NCBI GenBank assembly: GCA_017937125.1
Contig: JAGBEH010000010.1
Span: forward strand, 39,941 to 103,940
Direction: 5' to 3'
Length of the DNA: 64,000 nt
Source: Alistipes sp.
Lineage (GTDB): Bacteria > Bacteroidota > Bacteroidia > Bacteroidales > Rikenellaceae
Shown here: one piece after another, positions 7,345 through 16,972 of the stretch
Layout: the number at the start of each line of letters is the position of its first letter
How positions within the stretch are numbered: position 1 is the first letter of the stretch
Position numbers and translations under genes: made by a program
Notes under the pieces: generated by a model
What the model saw: only the letters and a program-made list of their open reading frames with translations
The model's database searches: none
Told to the model about the DNA's origin: nothing

Positions 7345-9240
7345 TCAGCGCAGTTTCAGGCTGCGCCACGACTGTGCCATAGAGGGGGTATAGATGACGG
7401 TCGGTCTTTGCGAGCGTTTGTTCACGACTACCGATTCACGGTTCACCTGCGTCTCGACGTACTCGGCAAGTTCGCCGAGCGTGCAGGCGCCCTGCGTCTG
7501 CTGCAGCTTCTTCAGCAGGAAATAGGTGAACAGCCCGTGTCCCTCGTCGGGATGCAAAGCGGCCGTTTCGTCGCCCGTAGTGGCCGACAGGACGACGATA
7601 TTGCCCTTATCGAGCGTCGAGCTCTTGGGTTTCAGCGCCACGCCTCGCGAAGCGACCATCATATCGCCGTCGCGCTTGGCGCCGCTGAAGCAGGCGTCCA
7701 GAAAGACCGTTACCGAGTTTACGGGCAGCGCTCCCAGCTGCGCATATAGCTTGTCCGTCGAATAACCCGACTCTATGTCGTTGCCCGCGCCGTCGGTAGG
7801 CAGCAGGAACGCCGAGTGCGAACTGTCGTCCGAAACACCGTGTCCCGCATAGTAGAAGATGATTTTTGCATCGCCGCCGAACGATTCGCCGATATTGCGC
7901 AGCCAGTTCATCTCCATACGCATCTCGTTCAGAGTGGCGTCGGTGCAGAAATGCACACGGTTTTCGGGCAGTCCCAGCGTGCGTATGCAGTAGTTGCGGA
8001 AACTTTCGCCGTCGGTCTTTGCATAGGGTACGTTCTCCTCGTGCTTGTAGAGCTCGTTGGCGATGATTACGGCGAACGTATTGTCGTTCATACCGTTGAA
8101 TTTCGGAATATTGACGTCTACGTCCGATTTGACGGTCTTTTCGAGTTGCGCGTACTTGATTCTCTGCTCGCCGCTTTGCATCTTGGTAACGGCATCCGCA
8201 TCTATCTCGATGGGCGCAAAACGATAGTCTATGTTGGTGACGAAGTATTCGAGCGACGCCCGATTGCTGTATGTATAGGATTTGCCGTCGTTGGTGGTGA
8301 GGGTCATCTCGGCCAATGCGAGGCGGTCGTCGGCGACGAAGTATTTAACGAAGCGCTTCATCGTGTAGAACGAATTCTCGAACGCGGGAGCTTCGGCTAT
8401 CGGTACGGGAACGAGCAGGTCGCCGAAATTTTCGTCCTTGATGAGGAATATCTCGTTGTCGGCATCGTAGTCGTTCAGCTTCTGATTTATTTCGATCGTC
8501 TTGCCCATTTCGGCAATATACTCCTTCTCGGCCTCGTGCGTCAGCTCCGTGACTTTGGCTTTGCGGGTCTCGTCGGTTACGCGCGCCTGCCAATCGACGG
8601 TCTTTTCGTACTTGCCTTTGGCCTGCCACTTGACGATGCGTCTCTCGACGAAACGCTTGGCATAGTCGGAGAAAGGCATTATGTAGTCGTCTTTCGAAAC
8701 ATACCATTTGCCGTTCTTGTCGATGAACCCCCACGTGTCGCCACGCCTTACCGATGCCAGCCCTTCGGAGAAGGCATTCGCCTGGTCGTAGCCGTACGGG
8801 ATTACGCACTGCCCGCTGCGGTCGATGAAACCCCACTTCCCGTTGTTCAGCACGGCTGCCATCCCGTCCGAAAAGGGTTTCGCGTCGTCGAACCGATACT
8901 CTATGATCGATGCGCCGCTGCGGTCGATGAAGCCGCATTTGCGGTTCACCGAGACGAGCGCAAGACCCTCTGAAAAAGGCCACGCCGTATCGAAGCGATA
9001 TTGTATGACCGACTCTCCGACTTTGTTTATGAACCCGTACTTGCCGTTCAGACGTACGCAGGCCAACCCCTCCGAGTACGAGAAAGCGCGCTCGAAACGG
9101 GGGTTTATGACCCAGCTGTCGTACTTCATATATCCCCATTTGCCGCTCGCGTCGTCTTTTTTCGGCTCGAGCTCTTGGGCTGCCGCGGCCGTCGGGACGA
9201 TCGATATCGCCCATACGGCGAGTAAAGTCGATATTCGCAT
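7345..9240 (-). CDS. Secreted caspase-family (peptidase C14) protein with WG repeats
   Basis: The 631-residue protein begins with a signal peptide (about 1-21) ending in an A-rich cleavage region. Four to five WG beta-propeller-like repeats follow (about 33-180; WGYMKY, YGFINK, CGFIDRSG, WGFIDRSG, WGFIDKNG), then a charged linker with a probable coiled coil, and a C-terminal caspase fold (about 388-600). The catalytic dyad is intact: His467 in YYAGHG and Cys517 in DACFSG. It is predicted to be an exported cysteine endopeptidase of the metacaspase/gingipain-like clan. The upstream gene, 12 bp away on the same strand, encodes an outer-membrane barrel, so the two probably form one operon and act at the envelope. 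Substrate unknown. Confidence 0.88.
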   Translation of the reverse strand: MRISTLLAVWAISIVPTAAAAQELEPKKDDASGKWGYMKYDSWVINPRFERAFSYSEGLACVRLNGKYGFINKVGESVIQYRFDTAWPFSEGLALVSVNRKCGFIDRSGASIIEYRFDDAKPFSDGMAAVLNNGKWGFIDRSGQCVIPYGYDQANAFSEGLASVRRGDTWGFIDKNGKWYVSKDDYIMPFSDYAKRFVERRIVKWQAKGKYEKTVDWQARVTDETRKAKVTELTHEAEKEYIAEMGKTIEINQKLNDYDADNEIFLIKDENFGDLLVPVPIAEAPAFENSFYTMKRFVKYFVADDRLALAEMTLTTNDGKSYTYSNRASLEYFVTNIDYRFAPIEIDADAVTKMQSGEQRIKYAQLEKTVKSDVDVNIPKFNGMNDNTFAVIIANELYKHEENVPYAKTDGESFRNYCIRTLGLPENRVHFCTDATLNEMRMEMNWLRNIGESFGGDAKIIFYYAGHGVSDDSSHSAFLLPTDGAGNDIESGYSTDKLYAQLGALPVNSVTVFLDACFSGAKRDGDMMVASRGVALKPKSSTLDKGNIVVLSATTGDETAALHPDEGHGLFTYFLLKKLQQTQGACTLGELAEYVETQVNRESVVVNKRSQRPTVIYTPSMAQSWRSLKLR

Positions 9241-9252
9241 AACGGTAGCTGG

Positions 9253-10005
9253 TTAGAACGCGAAACCGAGTTTGAGAGCGAGACCTGCCATATCCACATC
9301 GGCATTGGGGATGAATATACCCGATAAGCCGACGGTAAAGGCCGTTTTACGTTTGATGCGGCAATCTATACCTATCATAGGCTCGATATATACGCCGTTA
9401 GAAGACCCTCCTTCGGAATAGTGAAAACCTCCGATATCATACGAAAGAGTAGTGAAATTAGAAGATACGGTAATATTATAACCTATGCTGAAGCCGAAGA
9501 ACGGAGATACTTTAGTGTTTTTCAGAAAGGGTGCACGCAGATTGAGAAAAACGGGTACGTTGATTATGTTCTCACCTCCGCTGTAAGCCATATAATCTAC
9601 TCCCACACCTATACCGGCAAATAAGTGCGCTCCGAAATTATAGCCATTGATGAACGTGAACTGAACACCGCCGCCTTCCCACGAGAGATCGTATACGCCG
9701 CCTATCTCGACGATACCCTTATAACCTTTGAAATTGCCCAGCCCGCGTTCGGCTCTCTTCTCTGCTTTCGGATTTGTCCGCATCTCTTCGCCGTCGGTTT
9801 CGATGCGGCCGATTTCGTTGGCGCGATAGACGAATACATCGCCGTCTTTGGTCTTCACCTTGACCGAGCCGTCCGATGTCCGTTCGACGATCTGTCCTTC
9901 GACCGAAATGCCGCTCTTGAGTTTTACGGTCGATGTCTTTTCCTCCTGAGCGAATACCGTACTCGTCGTGAAGACGAGGAGCGACAGTAAAAGAAATTTC
10001 TTCAT
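9253..10005 (-). CDS. Outer-membrane beta-barrel protein
   Basis: The 250-residue protein has a signal peptide (MKKFLLLSLLVFTTSTVFAQ) and a short region with a KSGxxxxGxIVE motif and repeated KV/DG strands (about 25-70). A run of alternating hydrophobic beta strands rich in G, Y and F follows and ends in GLALKLGFAF, with a C-terminal aromatic residue as expected for a barrel. I chose the ATG at 10005 because the signal peptide starts there; the frame extends upstream but without homology. It is followed by the caspase/WG gene and probably shares its transcript. Confidence 0.75.
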   Translation of the reverse strand: MKKFLLLSLLVFTTSTVFAQEEKTSTVKLKSGISVEGQIVERTSDGSVKVKTKDGDVFVYRANEIGRIETDGEEMRTNPKAEKRAERGLGNFKGYKGIVEIGGVYDLSWEGGGVQFTFINGYNFGAHLFAGIGVGVDYMAYSGGENIINVPVFLNLRAPFLKNTKVSPFFGFSIGYNITVSSNFTTLSYDIGGFHYSEGGSSNGVYIEPMIGIDCRIKRKTAFTVGLSGIFIPNADVDMAGLALKLGFAF

Positions 10006-10465
10006 TCCATTCGTTTTTGTGTCGCCGCGACCCCTGAAGCAACGGTTCGAATATGCAAACAAGAAGTGTGAGGTCGATAGTTTATCTCTTTGGAGGCTCT
10101 GGCAAGCCGTCGGACAAATAAACAATACCCCACACCGATGATATAGTATTGAGATACTACTATACACGGCACCGAGCGTTCATATTGCTTATCCCTGTCC
10201 TATCGATCGCCAGATTCCAAAGAAGGATGAAGCTAAACACTTCTACCAAATATGTTGCCGAAACTGTCGGCATTGCAAAGATAGACAATGTTTTCGAAAT
10301 TACAACGCCCGTGTGAGGTATTGCAATGCAAAATTGCGAAAAACAAAGTTCAAATACAACGGTTTATGCCGTTGCACCGAATTTTTGTTATTTCAATTTG
10401 CGGGAGTATGGTTTCGGACGGGATTCAGGCCATTCTGCACCCGAAATTCCCGAACCGCACCGCCG
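10006..10465. other. Intergenic region, no convincing gene
   Basis: The region is AT-richer than its surroundings. On the minus strand TATCTTTG (plus CAAAGATA at 10276-10283) is a candidate -7 element for the barrel/caspase operon, with a long leader of about 265 nt. Small ORFs on both strands look random. Confidence 0.4.
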
Positions 10466-10876
10466 CTACTCCTCGGGCGGTATGCTCAGTTCGAGCGACG
10501 CCCCCGACCAGCGGTTTATCGTGTATGTGCGTTCGAAAACGCGTTCACCGTCGCGGGAAACCCTGACTTTCAGATCGAAGGGCTTCGATTCGGCGATGTC
10601 GTTGTCGGCTGGCAGCGTGTGGGGTATAATATATATGTACATCAGCAGCCTGCTGCAAGGCTCCGTTTCGAACGTCACCGTGCGCGGCGTACGGTAGCCT
10701 GCGGGCGGCGCCTGCATATTCGCTCCCACATCCGCGACGGTATCCTCGGCCGAGGCGAAACCCGTCCGTTTGCCGTCGCCGTCGAAACACCCGCACGTCA
10801 CGGCGATGTTGTAACACCAGAATTTGTCGAACCCGCTCGAAATCTCGACCGAGAAACGGCCGTTCACAATCTTCAT
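10466..10876 (-). CDS. Hypothetical protein, beta-rich
   Basis: The 136-residue protein has no signal peptide and I do not recognise it. It contains two cysteines close together (CGCFDGDG) and a C-terminal region with alternating strands (FDLKVRVSRDG). An upstream in-frame ATG at 10909 overlaps a -7 element (minus TATTTTTG at 10897-10904), so translation should begin at the ATG at 10876. It is transcribed divergently from the DUF177-rpmF-plsX operon. Confidence 0.55.
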   Translation of the reverse strand: MKIVNGRFSVEISSGFDKFWCYNIAVTCGCFDGDGKRTGFASAEDTVADVGANMQAPPAGYRTPRTVTFETEPCSRLLMYIYIIPHTLPADNDIAESKPFDLKVRVSRDGERVFERTYTINRWSGASLELSIPPEE

Positions 10877-10986
10877 ATCTTCATATTTAATCCGTACAAA
10901 AATAGTCATTTAACTCCAAGTGCACGAATAAGGCCGCGGTTTATTCTCGCCGTGTCGCGGTTTTTAGCGTTAAAAAAGCTGAAAAC

Positions 10987-11018
10987 TTTGCACAATTTGC
11001 GAATTTATAGTACATTTG
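10987..11018 (+). promoter_or_regulatory. Promoter of the DUF177-rpmF-plsX operon
   Basis: TTTG (10987-10990), a 20-nt spacer, then TACATTTG (11011-11018): a full match to the Bacteroidetes primary-sigma consensus. The start near 11024 leaves a leader of about 12 nt before the ATG at 11036. Confidence 0.8.
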
Positions 11019-11035
11019 CGGACTAATTGCGTCAA

Positions 11036-11524
11036 ATGGAGACTGCGAAAAAATATTCCATAGTTTTCCAGGGGCTGAAAAACGGCGTTCACGAGTTCGG
11101 CTTCAAGGTCGATAAGGGGCTGTTCGAGGCCGAAGGGAACGGCGAGATCAAGGGAGGCGACTGCGACGTACGGGTTCGGATGGACAAGACCGAGACGATG
11201 CTCGAGCTGACGGTCGGAATCCGCGGAGAGGTCGTCGTCGAGTGCGACCGCTGCCTTGAGGACTGCCCCGTCCCTATCGATTACGAAGGGGTGCTGGCGG
11301 TCAAGTTCTCGGACGAGGTTCGCGATTACGACGGCGAAATTATGTGGATTTCGCGTGCCGAGGGCGAGGTAGACCTGACGCAGTACATTTACGAAAGCAT
11401 AGTGCTCTCGTTGCCTTACCGCCGCGTACATCCCGACGGGGGGTGCAATCCCGATATGCTGGCGCGTTTCACGATTGCCGACACGCAGGGGGACGGCGGG
11501 GACGAGACGTACGAAGAGAAATAA
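11036..11524 (+). CDS. DUF177 (YceD-like) protein
   Basis: The 162-residue protein contains the DUF177 core VVVECDRCLEDCPVPI with a CxxC-like pair. It sits immediately before rpmF and plsX, the neighbourhood conserved across bacteria. YceD-type proteins are linked to 23S rRNA processing in plants and bacteria. The frame begins with a TTG at 11027, but the ATG at 11036 fits the promoter better. The acidic C-terminus is typical. Confidence 0.85.
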   Translation: METAKKYSIVFQGLKNGVHEFGFKVDKGLFEAEGNGEIKGGDCDVRVRMDKTETMLELTVGIRGEVVVECDRCLEDCPVPIDYEGVLAVKFSDEVRDYDGEIMWISRAEGEVDLTQYIYESIVLSLPYRRVHPDGGCNPDMLARFTIADTQGDGGDETYEEK

Positions 11525-11550
11525 ATATAATTTATAAAAGTTACTGAAAT

Positions 11551-11736
11551 ATGGCACATCCTAAACACAAAGTCTCATCTACGAGAAGGGACAAGAGAAG
11601 AACTCATTACAAGGCCGAAGTTCCGACCGTAGTCGTATGCTCGAACTGCGGGGCATCGGTACTTTACCATCGCGTTTGCCCCGAGTGCGGTTTCTATCGC
11701 GGCAAGCTCGCAATCGAAAAGAAGGCGGCCGAATAA
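11551..11736 (+). CDS. rpmF: 50S ribosomal protein L32
   Basis: The protein has 61 residues. The N-terminal AHPKHKVSSTRRDKRR is the L32 signature, followed by a zinc ribbon with CSNCG (about 30-34) and CPECG (about 44-48). All four cysteines are retained, so this is the zinc-binding form. It lies 26 bp after DUF177 and is followed by a strong terminator, so plsX may have its own promoter. Confidence 0.97.
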   Translation: MAHPKHKVSSTRRDKRRTHYKAEVPTVVVCSNCGASVLYHRVCPECGFYRGKLAIEKKAAE

Positions 11737-11752
11737 TCGGGTCGATATGGAC

Positions 11753-11788
11753 AAAAAAGGCACTATTATATCGGATAGTGCCTTTTTT
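11753..11788. terminator. Bidirectional-looking terminator between rpmF and plsX
   Basis: A-run, GGCACTAT stem, 8-nt loop, ATAGTGCC, then six Ts. The A/T flanks extend the stem to 14 bp. TACCTTTA at 11802-11809 just beyond is a possible -7 for plsX. Confidence 0.88.
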
Positions 11789-11837
11789 CATAAAAAAATA
11801 GTACCTTTACGGCGTAAATACTAACATACGGAAATTT

Positions 11838-12794
11838 ATGTTGAAGATAGGTTTGGATGCGATGGGCGGCGATTTCGCCCCCGAAGCAGCCGTCAAAGGA
11901 GCCGCAATGGCCGTAAATGAAACGGGCGAAGACAGCCGCATAGTGCTTTTCGGCGACGAAGAGCGCATCCGCGCGATCCTCGCTGCCGAAAATTGCAATA
12001 CCGACAAGATAGACATAGTCAATACGACCGAAGTCATAGAGATGGGCGACCATCCCGCGAAGGCGTTCCAGCAGAAGAGCGATTCGAGCATCACCGTAGG
12101 CTTCGGCTATTTGGCCAAGGGGCTTATCGACGGATTCGCCAGTGCGGGCAGCACGGGCGCGATGATGGTCGGCTCGATGTTCGCCGTGAAGCCGATAGAG
12201 GGCGTTATCCGTCCGACTATTTCCACCGTCGTCCCCAATGCCAAGGGTACGCCCATAGTATTGCTCGACGTCGGTCTGAACGTGGACTGCAAGCCCGAGG
12301 TGCTGTGCCAGTACGGCCTTATAGGGTCGATCTATGCGGAATCGGTGCTCAAGATAGACAATCCGCGCGTGGCGCTGCTCAATATCGGCGAGGAGGAGAC
12401 CAAAGGCAATGCGCAGGCGCAGGCTGCCTATGCGCTTATGAAGGCCGAAAGCGAGGGCGGCAAGTTCAACTTCGTGGGCAATGTCGAGGCTTCGCACGTC
12501 TTCTCGGGCAAAGTCGCCGACGTGATCGTGTGCGACGGTTTCGTGGGCAATACGATTCTGAAAATGGTCGAGGGACTTTACCAGATAAACAAGCGTCTGG
12601 GTGTCGATAATGCTTTCTGGGCATCTATGAACTACGAGAATGCGGGCGGCACGCCCGTTTTGGGCATCAATGCTCCCGTGACTATCGGTCACGGCAAATC
12701 TACGCCGCTGGCCATCAAGAATATGGTGCTGTCTACCGAGCGCACGATAAAATCGCATATCACCGCCAAATTGCAGAACGCATTCAAGGCGTAA
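11838..12794 (+). CDS. plsX: Phosphate acyltransferase PlsX
   Basis: The 318-residue soluble enzyme makes acyl-phosphate from acyl-ACP for phospholipid synthesis. The N-terminus IGLDAMGGDFAP, the central GSTGAMM and the motif NIGEEETKGN are diagnostic. It follows rpmF as in most bacteria. The usual downstream fabH is absent; a terminator and an RNA gene follow instead. Confidence 0.96.
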   Translation: MLKIGLDAMGGDFAPEAAVKGAAMAVNETGEDSRIVLFGDEERIRAILAAENCNTDKIDIVNTTEVIEMGDHPAKAFQQKSDSSITVGFGYLAKGLIDGFASAGSTGAMMVGSMFAVKPIEGVIRPTISTVVPNAKGTPIVLLDVGLNVDCKPEVLCQYGLIGSIYAESVLKIDNPRVALLNIGEEETKGNAQAQAAYALMKAESEGGKFNFVGNVEASHVFSGKVADVIVCDGFVGNTILKMVEGLYQINKRLGVDNAFWASMNYENAGGTPVLGINAPVTIGHGKSTPLAIKNMVLSTERTIKSHITAKLQNAFKA

Positions 12795-12821
12795 GGGTTC
12801 GTCGTCGGACGGAATACAAAG

Positions 12822-12851
12822 GGCTGCAACCTCGCGGGAGCAGCCTTTTTT
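12822..12851 (+). terminator. Intrinsic terminator of plsX
   Basis: A 6-bp GGCTGC/GCAGCC stem with a 12-nt loop, followed by six Ts, 27 bp after the stop. Confidence 0.85.
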
Positions 12852-12927
12852 CGTCGTACGGGCTGCCGCTCGGAGAGGAAAACGCAATTTTTGCGTCGCG
12901 ATTTTTTAATATAAGCGGAATTTATGC

Positions 12928-12935
12928 TATATTTG
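12928..12935 (+). promoter_or_regulatory. -7 element of structured RNA 1
   Basis: TATATTTG with a T-rich -33 region (TTTT at 12904-12907, 20-nt spacer). The transcript would start near 12941. The second RNA of this family has its -7 element the same distance from the shared first hairpin. Confidence 0.55.
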
Positions 12936-12941
12936 TATTCG

Positions 12942-13171
12942 GATAAATTCGGCACAGGCCGATAAAGATATATATAAAGGGTAAACAACTCTTTATACCT
13001 TGTGTAAACTTGGAACCCTCCTCGGAGGTTGTTTAATCGGATGGTATAATGGTTGTCAGTCTCAAGTTATGTCCTGCTCGTTTCGGGCAGGACTGACTTG
13101 GGCGCAGGACAGCTTCCATCCGAAGGTTCTCCAAGACCGACACAAGGGGCTGACACCGCGCCCCTTTTTTA
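12942..13171 (+). ncRNA. Structured RNA 1: shared 5' domain plus long rod, 6S-like
   Basis: The 5' domain has hairpin TCGGC/GCCGA (about 12949-12962) and TATAAAG/CTTTATA around CAACTCTTTATAC. The body is a long imperfect rod: CTTGTGT (12999-13005) pairs with ACACAAG (13140-13146), CTTGG with CCAAG, CGGATGG with CCATCCG, and GTCCTGC with GCAGGAC at the tip. A GGGGC/GCCCC stem with six Ts (13147-13171) ends it. Such a rod with internal loops resembles 6S RNA, but no diagnostic sequence was recognised and it is not SRP RNA (no GGAAGCAG-type motif). Its 5' domain is shared with the minus-strand RNA at 61390-61585. ORFs across it have no homology. Confidence 0.6.
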
Positions 13172-13274
13172 TTTATTATTGGGTGCTGAATTGAATGAAC
13201 AACAGAATATAGAACATTATTATGCACCGTTTTCTACCAACCCATAACAAGTATTTATAACAAAAGTCGGTGCA

Positions 13275-13447
13275 GGACGCCCGCCGCACGAGCGGAATGC
13301 GGGTGCGGCGGGAACGTCCGAAAAATCAAAGGTATATAATTGTCGAATAGATATTGGGGCTCGGCCGTCGGCAGGTTCGTCACGAAAATTGGATAACTTT
13401 TTCGTCTGCAAGACGGGACCTGCCCGACGGCCGATTTTTCAACCCCG
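13275..13447. other. Two strong hairpins, possible structured RNA or 3' element
   Basis: First hairpin 13275-13319: GGACG/CGTCC outside CCCGCCGCAC/GTGCGGCGGG. Second, 13361-13434: a 16-bp stem TCGGCCGTCGGCAGGT with a one-base bulge on its partner, enclosing an inner ACGAAAA/TTTTCGT hairpin and flanked by GGGG/CCCC. Either strand could be the transcript. The element lies beyond the gapA terminator, and no coding frame explains it. Confidence 0.45.
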
Positions 13448-13450
13448 AAC

Positions 13451-13482
13451 GAAAACAAAAGAGCCCCGTCGTAACGGAGCTC
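13451..13482 (-). terminator. Intrinsic terminator of gapA
   Basis: On the minus strand GAGCTCCGT/ACGGGGCTC (one U-G pair) with a 4-nt loop, followed by TTTTGTTTTC. It lies 90 bp past the gapA stop, beyond one repeat-A unit. Confidence 0.8.
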
Positions 13483-13484
13483 TT

Positions 13485-13566
13485 GTTCGATTCTTGCACC
13501 TTTTCCCTCCTCGGCATACCCCGAGCAAGCTCGGCTCTGCGTTCGGCGAAAAGGACCGAAAGGTTT
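13485..13566 (-). repeat. Repeat family A, single copy
   Basis: Read on the minus strand this has the same order of motifs as the 76-bp tandem units at 29345-29571: AACCTTT, CCGAACGCAGAGCCGAGC, TTGCTCGG, GAAAAGGTGCAAGAAT. Its core CCGAGC-TT-GCTCGG is palindromic. It starts 6 bp after the gapA stop codon. Confidence 0.75.
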
Positions 13567-13571
13567 ACCGA

Positions 13572-14606
<1,035 letters not shown>

Positions 14607-14636
14607 TTAATGAATACGTTTCTGTCTTCAGTCACG

Positions 14637-14668
14637 CAAAAGTATATACTTTGTATATATTAACCAAA
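14637..14668 (-). promoter_or_regulatory. gapA promoter
   Basis: On the minus strand TTTG (14665-14668), a 20-nt spacer, then TACTTTTG (14637-14644): a full consensus match in an AT-rich stretch. Confidence 0.82.
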
Positions 14669-14735
14669 TAAAAAATAAATTTTTTTATTAAAATGGTGCT
14701 TTTCGTTTCGGACCGTAAGCGTATGGGACTTCGCA

Positions 14736-15509
14736 CTATCGCGTTCGGTCCTCCCGCATTTCGGCACCGCGCGCCCGCTTGGCCATAGCCGAGGCGAAGA
14801 CGAAATCGTTGAGTTCGCGGTTGTCGGCTTGCAGGATGTCGTCCTTGGTGCCCTCCCACCATTTGTGCCCCTCGTGGATATATACAATCTTCTCGCCGAT
14901 CTCCATCACGGAGTTCATATCGTGGGTGTTTATGATGGTGGTGATGTCGTATTCGCGGGTGATGTCGTGAATCAGGTTGTCGATAACCACGGAGGTCTGC
15001 GGGTCGAGACCCGAGTTCGGCTCGTCGCAGAAGAGGTATTTCGGATTCATGACTATCGCACGGGCTATGGCCACGCGCTTGATCATACCGCCGCTCAACT
15101 CCGAGGGATAGAGGTTGTCGGCACCATCCAGACGCACGCGCTTGAGACAGAAATCGACGCGCTCGCGCTTCTCGGCCTCGCTCTGGTCGGTGAAGAGGTC
15201 GAGCGGCAGCTTGACGTTCTCGATGACCGTTGAGGAGTCGAGCAGCGCCCCGCCCTGAAATATCATACCTATGTCGCGACGCACGGTCTTGCGCTCGGTG
15301 AAGTCGAGCGACGAGAAGCAGGTGTCGTCGTAGTATATGTCGCCCGAGTCGGGCGTGTGCAGCCCCACGAGCGTCTTGAGCAGCACGGTCTTACCCGAGC
15401 CGCTGCGCCCGATGATGAGGTTGGTTTTGCCCGTTTCGAACTCGACCGAGATGTCGTCGAGCACCGTGCGCCCGTCGAACGATTTGAATATGTGTTCGCA
15501 CTTTATCAC
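14736..15509 (-). CDS. mlaF: Mla-type ABC transporter ATP-binding protein
   Basis: The 257-residue ATPase has Walker A GRSGSGKT (34-41), a Q-loop MIFQGGALLD, signature LSGGM (138-142) and Walker B YLFCDEPNSGLDP (158-170). The GGALLDS and SGLDP forms are typical of MlaF, which powers phospholipid movement between outer and inner membranes. It overlaps the permease gene by 4 bp. A separate MlaD-type substrate-binding gene is not present in the window. Confidence 0.9.
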   Translation of the reverse strand: MIKCEHIFKSFDGRTVLDDISVEFETGKTNLIIGRSGSGKTVLLKTLVGLHTPDSGDIYYDDTCFSSLDFTERKTVRRDIGMIFQGGALLDSSTVIENVKLPLDLFTDQSEAEKRERVDFCLKRVRLDGADNLYPSELSGGMIKRVAIARAIVMNPKYLFCDEPNSGLDPQTSVVIDNLIHDITREYDITTIINTHDMNSVMEIGEKIVYIHEGHKWWEGTKDDILQADNRELNDFVFASAMAKRARGAEMREDRTR

Positions 15510-16249
15510 GTCAGCAGCAGTTGTGTAAGTATGAGGTTGAAAATCATTATCACGACAGAGCTTACGACCACGGCGCGGGTGGATGCCTTGCCCACTTCGA
15601 GCGAGTTGCCCTTGGCATAGTAGCCGCAGAATGCCGATATCGAAGTGATGATGAAAGCGAAGACCGCAATTTTGATGAGCGAGTAGACAACCGAATAGAC
15701 GCGGAAGTCGAAGAGCAGACCCTCGATATAATCATTCGGTATCATTATGCCCGTAAGCACGGCTATGGCGTAGCCGCCGATCGAGCCGATCATAATGCTG
15801 AGCAGCGTGAGAAACGGAAAAAAGAGTACCGTCGCGATGATTTTGGGCAGGATGAGATAGGAGGCGGAGTTGATGCCCATAATCTCCAGCGCGTCGATCT
15901 GCTCGGTGATGCGCATAGTGCCTATCTCGGAGGCGATGTTCGAGCCTACCTTGCCCGCGAGGATCAATGCGACCACGGTAGACGAGAATTCGAGCGTCAT
16001 AGTCTCGCGAGTGGCGTAACCTATGAGATATTGCGGGATGAACGGCGATTCGAGACTTATGGACATCTGCAACGTTATGGCGGCGCCGATGAATACCGAT
16101 ATTATGGCCGTCAGCCCTATGGAATTCATACCCAAGGCCTCCATTTCGTATATGACGCGGCGACGGTATATCGAGATCTTCTCGGGTCTCGAAAAGACCT
16201 TGCCCATAAGCAGGAAATAGCGTCCTATCAGTTCGAAAATCTTCAACAC
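15506..16249 (-). CDS. mlaE: Mla-type ABC transporter permease
   Basis: The 247-residue integral membrane protein has five to six hydrophobic segments and the MlaE pattern EMEALGMNSIGLTA near the N-terminus. GKVGSNIASEIGTMRITEQIDALEIMG in the middle is the cytoplasmic loop that contacts MlaF. Order and 4-bp overlap with mlaF show a single translational unit, and the upstream DUF4834 gene is 19 bp away. Confidence 0.92.
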   Translation of the reverse strand: MLKIFELIGRYFLLMGKVFSRPEKISIYRRRVIYEMEALGMNSIGLTAIISVFIGAAITLQMSISLESPFIPQYLIGYATRETMTLEFSSTVVALILAGKVGSNIASEIGTMRITEQIDALEIMGINSASYLILPKIIATVLFFPFLTLLSIMIGSIGGYAIAVLTGIMIPNDYIEGLLFDFRVYSVVYSLIKIAVFAFIITSISAFCGYYAKGNSLEVGKASTRAVVVSSVVIMIFNLILTQLLLT

Positions 16250-16268
16250 GAGCGGATGGTTTTGGAAA

Positions 16269-16640
16269 TTATCGTTTGCGGCCGTCGGGATTTTTCTCCT
16301 CCTCGAAATCGACGTATTCGCCCACGTCGTCGTTCACCTTCTTTTCGGGGGCGTCCGTTGTCTGATAAATGCGTACGTCGCCCTCTTTGCGGCGGCCGCG
16401 TGCAGTGTAGTCGGCATTATTGCGCAGTTCGTCCTCCATTCGGCGCTGCACGCGGCGCAGATGCCACGCGAACAGGGCGGTCGAGATCAGCGACAGCAGG
16501 ATTATGCCCAGTACCACATAGAGCATAAAACTGAAGACCCACGGCGCTGCTATCGCTATCAGCAGCATAAGCAGGCAGAACAGCGGGTTGCGGCGGATGA
16601 AGCCGACGATAGTATCGAAAAGTACGGTAATGAAATTCAT
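16269..16640 (-). CDS. DUF4834-like small membrane protein
   Basis: The 123-residue protein has two adjacent hydrophobic helices (about 10-60) and a basic then acidic soluble tail (RRVQRRMEDELRNN, DVGEYVDFEEEK). This matches the size and layout of DUF4834 proteins of Bacteroidetes. The frame is open to 16697, but the ATG at 16640 is preferred. TACCTTTG on the minus strand (16675-16682) places transcription start near 16669, downstream of the longer alternative start. It leads the operon with mlaE and mlaF, so an envelope role is plausible but not shown. Confidence 0.6.
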   Translation of the reverse strand: MNFITVLFDTIVGFIRRNPLFCLLMLLIAIAAPWVFSFMLYVVLGIILLSLISTALFAWHLRRVQRRMEDELRNNADYTARGRRKEGDVRIYQTTDAPEKKVNDDVGEYVDFEEEKNPDGRKR

Positions 16641-16736
16641 CGTCTTAAAAACGGTTCTATATGCAAAACCTTTGCAAAGGTACAAAAAAAGTGGCAACTA
16701 TATATATATTGCACCTCATTTGTTTTTAATATCCCG

Positions 16737-16893
16737 CTCACGTTCCTGTTCCTGTTCCCGTTCCCGCTCCGGTTTTTCGGGTTTCTCGCGGCATAGCCGC
16801 GTTTACAAATTTGACCCGCCCCTAAATCCCCGCCTCAGGCAGGGACTTCGGGTGAAACCCGTAAGGAAAACAGGACTTGGGAAGAACGTCAGT
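16737..16893 (+). repeat. Microsatellite-like tract followed by repeats C and B
   Basis: A (TTCCTG/TTCCCG)n-like run (about 16743-16770) is followed by the 15-bp palindrome CGCGGCATAGCCGCG (16787-16801; family C) and a family B segment (16838-16893). The same C-then-B order appears at 48936-49112. It lies between divergent DUF4834 and purB. Confidence 0.6.
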
Positions 16894-16972
16894 GCAGATT
16901 ATGCATATAGTCGCCGAAAAAGTGGCAGGTTTCATTATAAATTACTAATTTTGGCGTCAAATCCTACGCTTT

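Noticed and set aside
12942-13171. SRP RNA or tmRNA
   Set aside because: No GGAAGCAG-type SRP motif and no tmRNA ends or tag frame; the rod layout fits neither.
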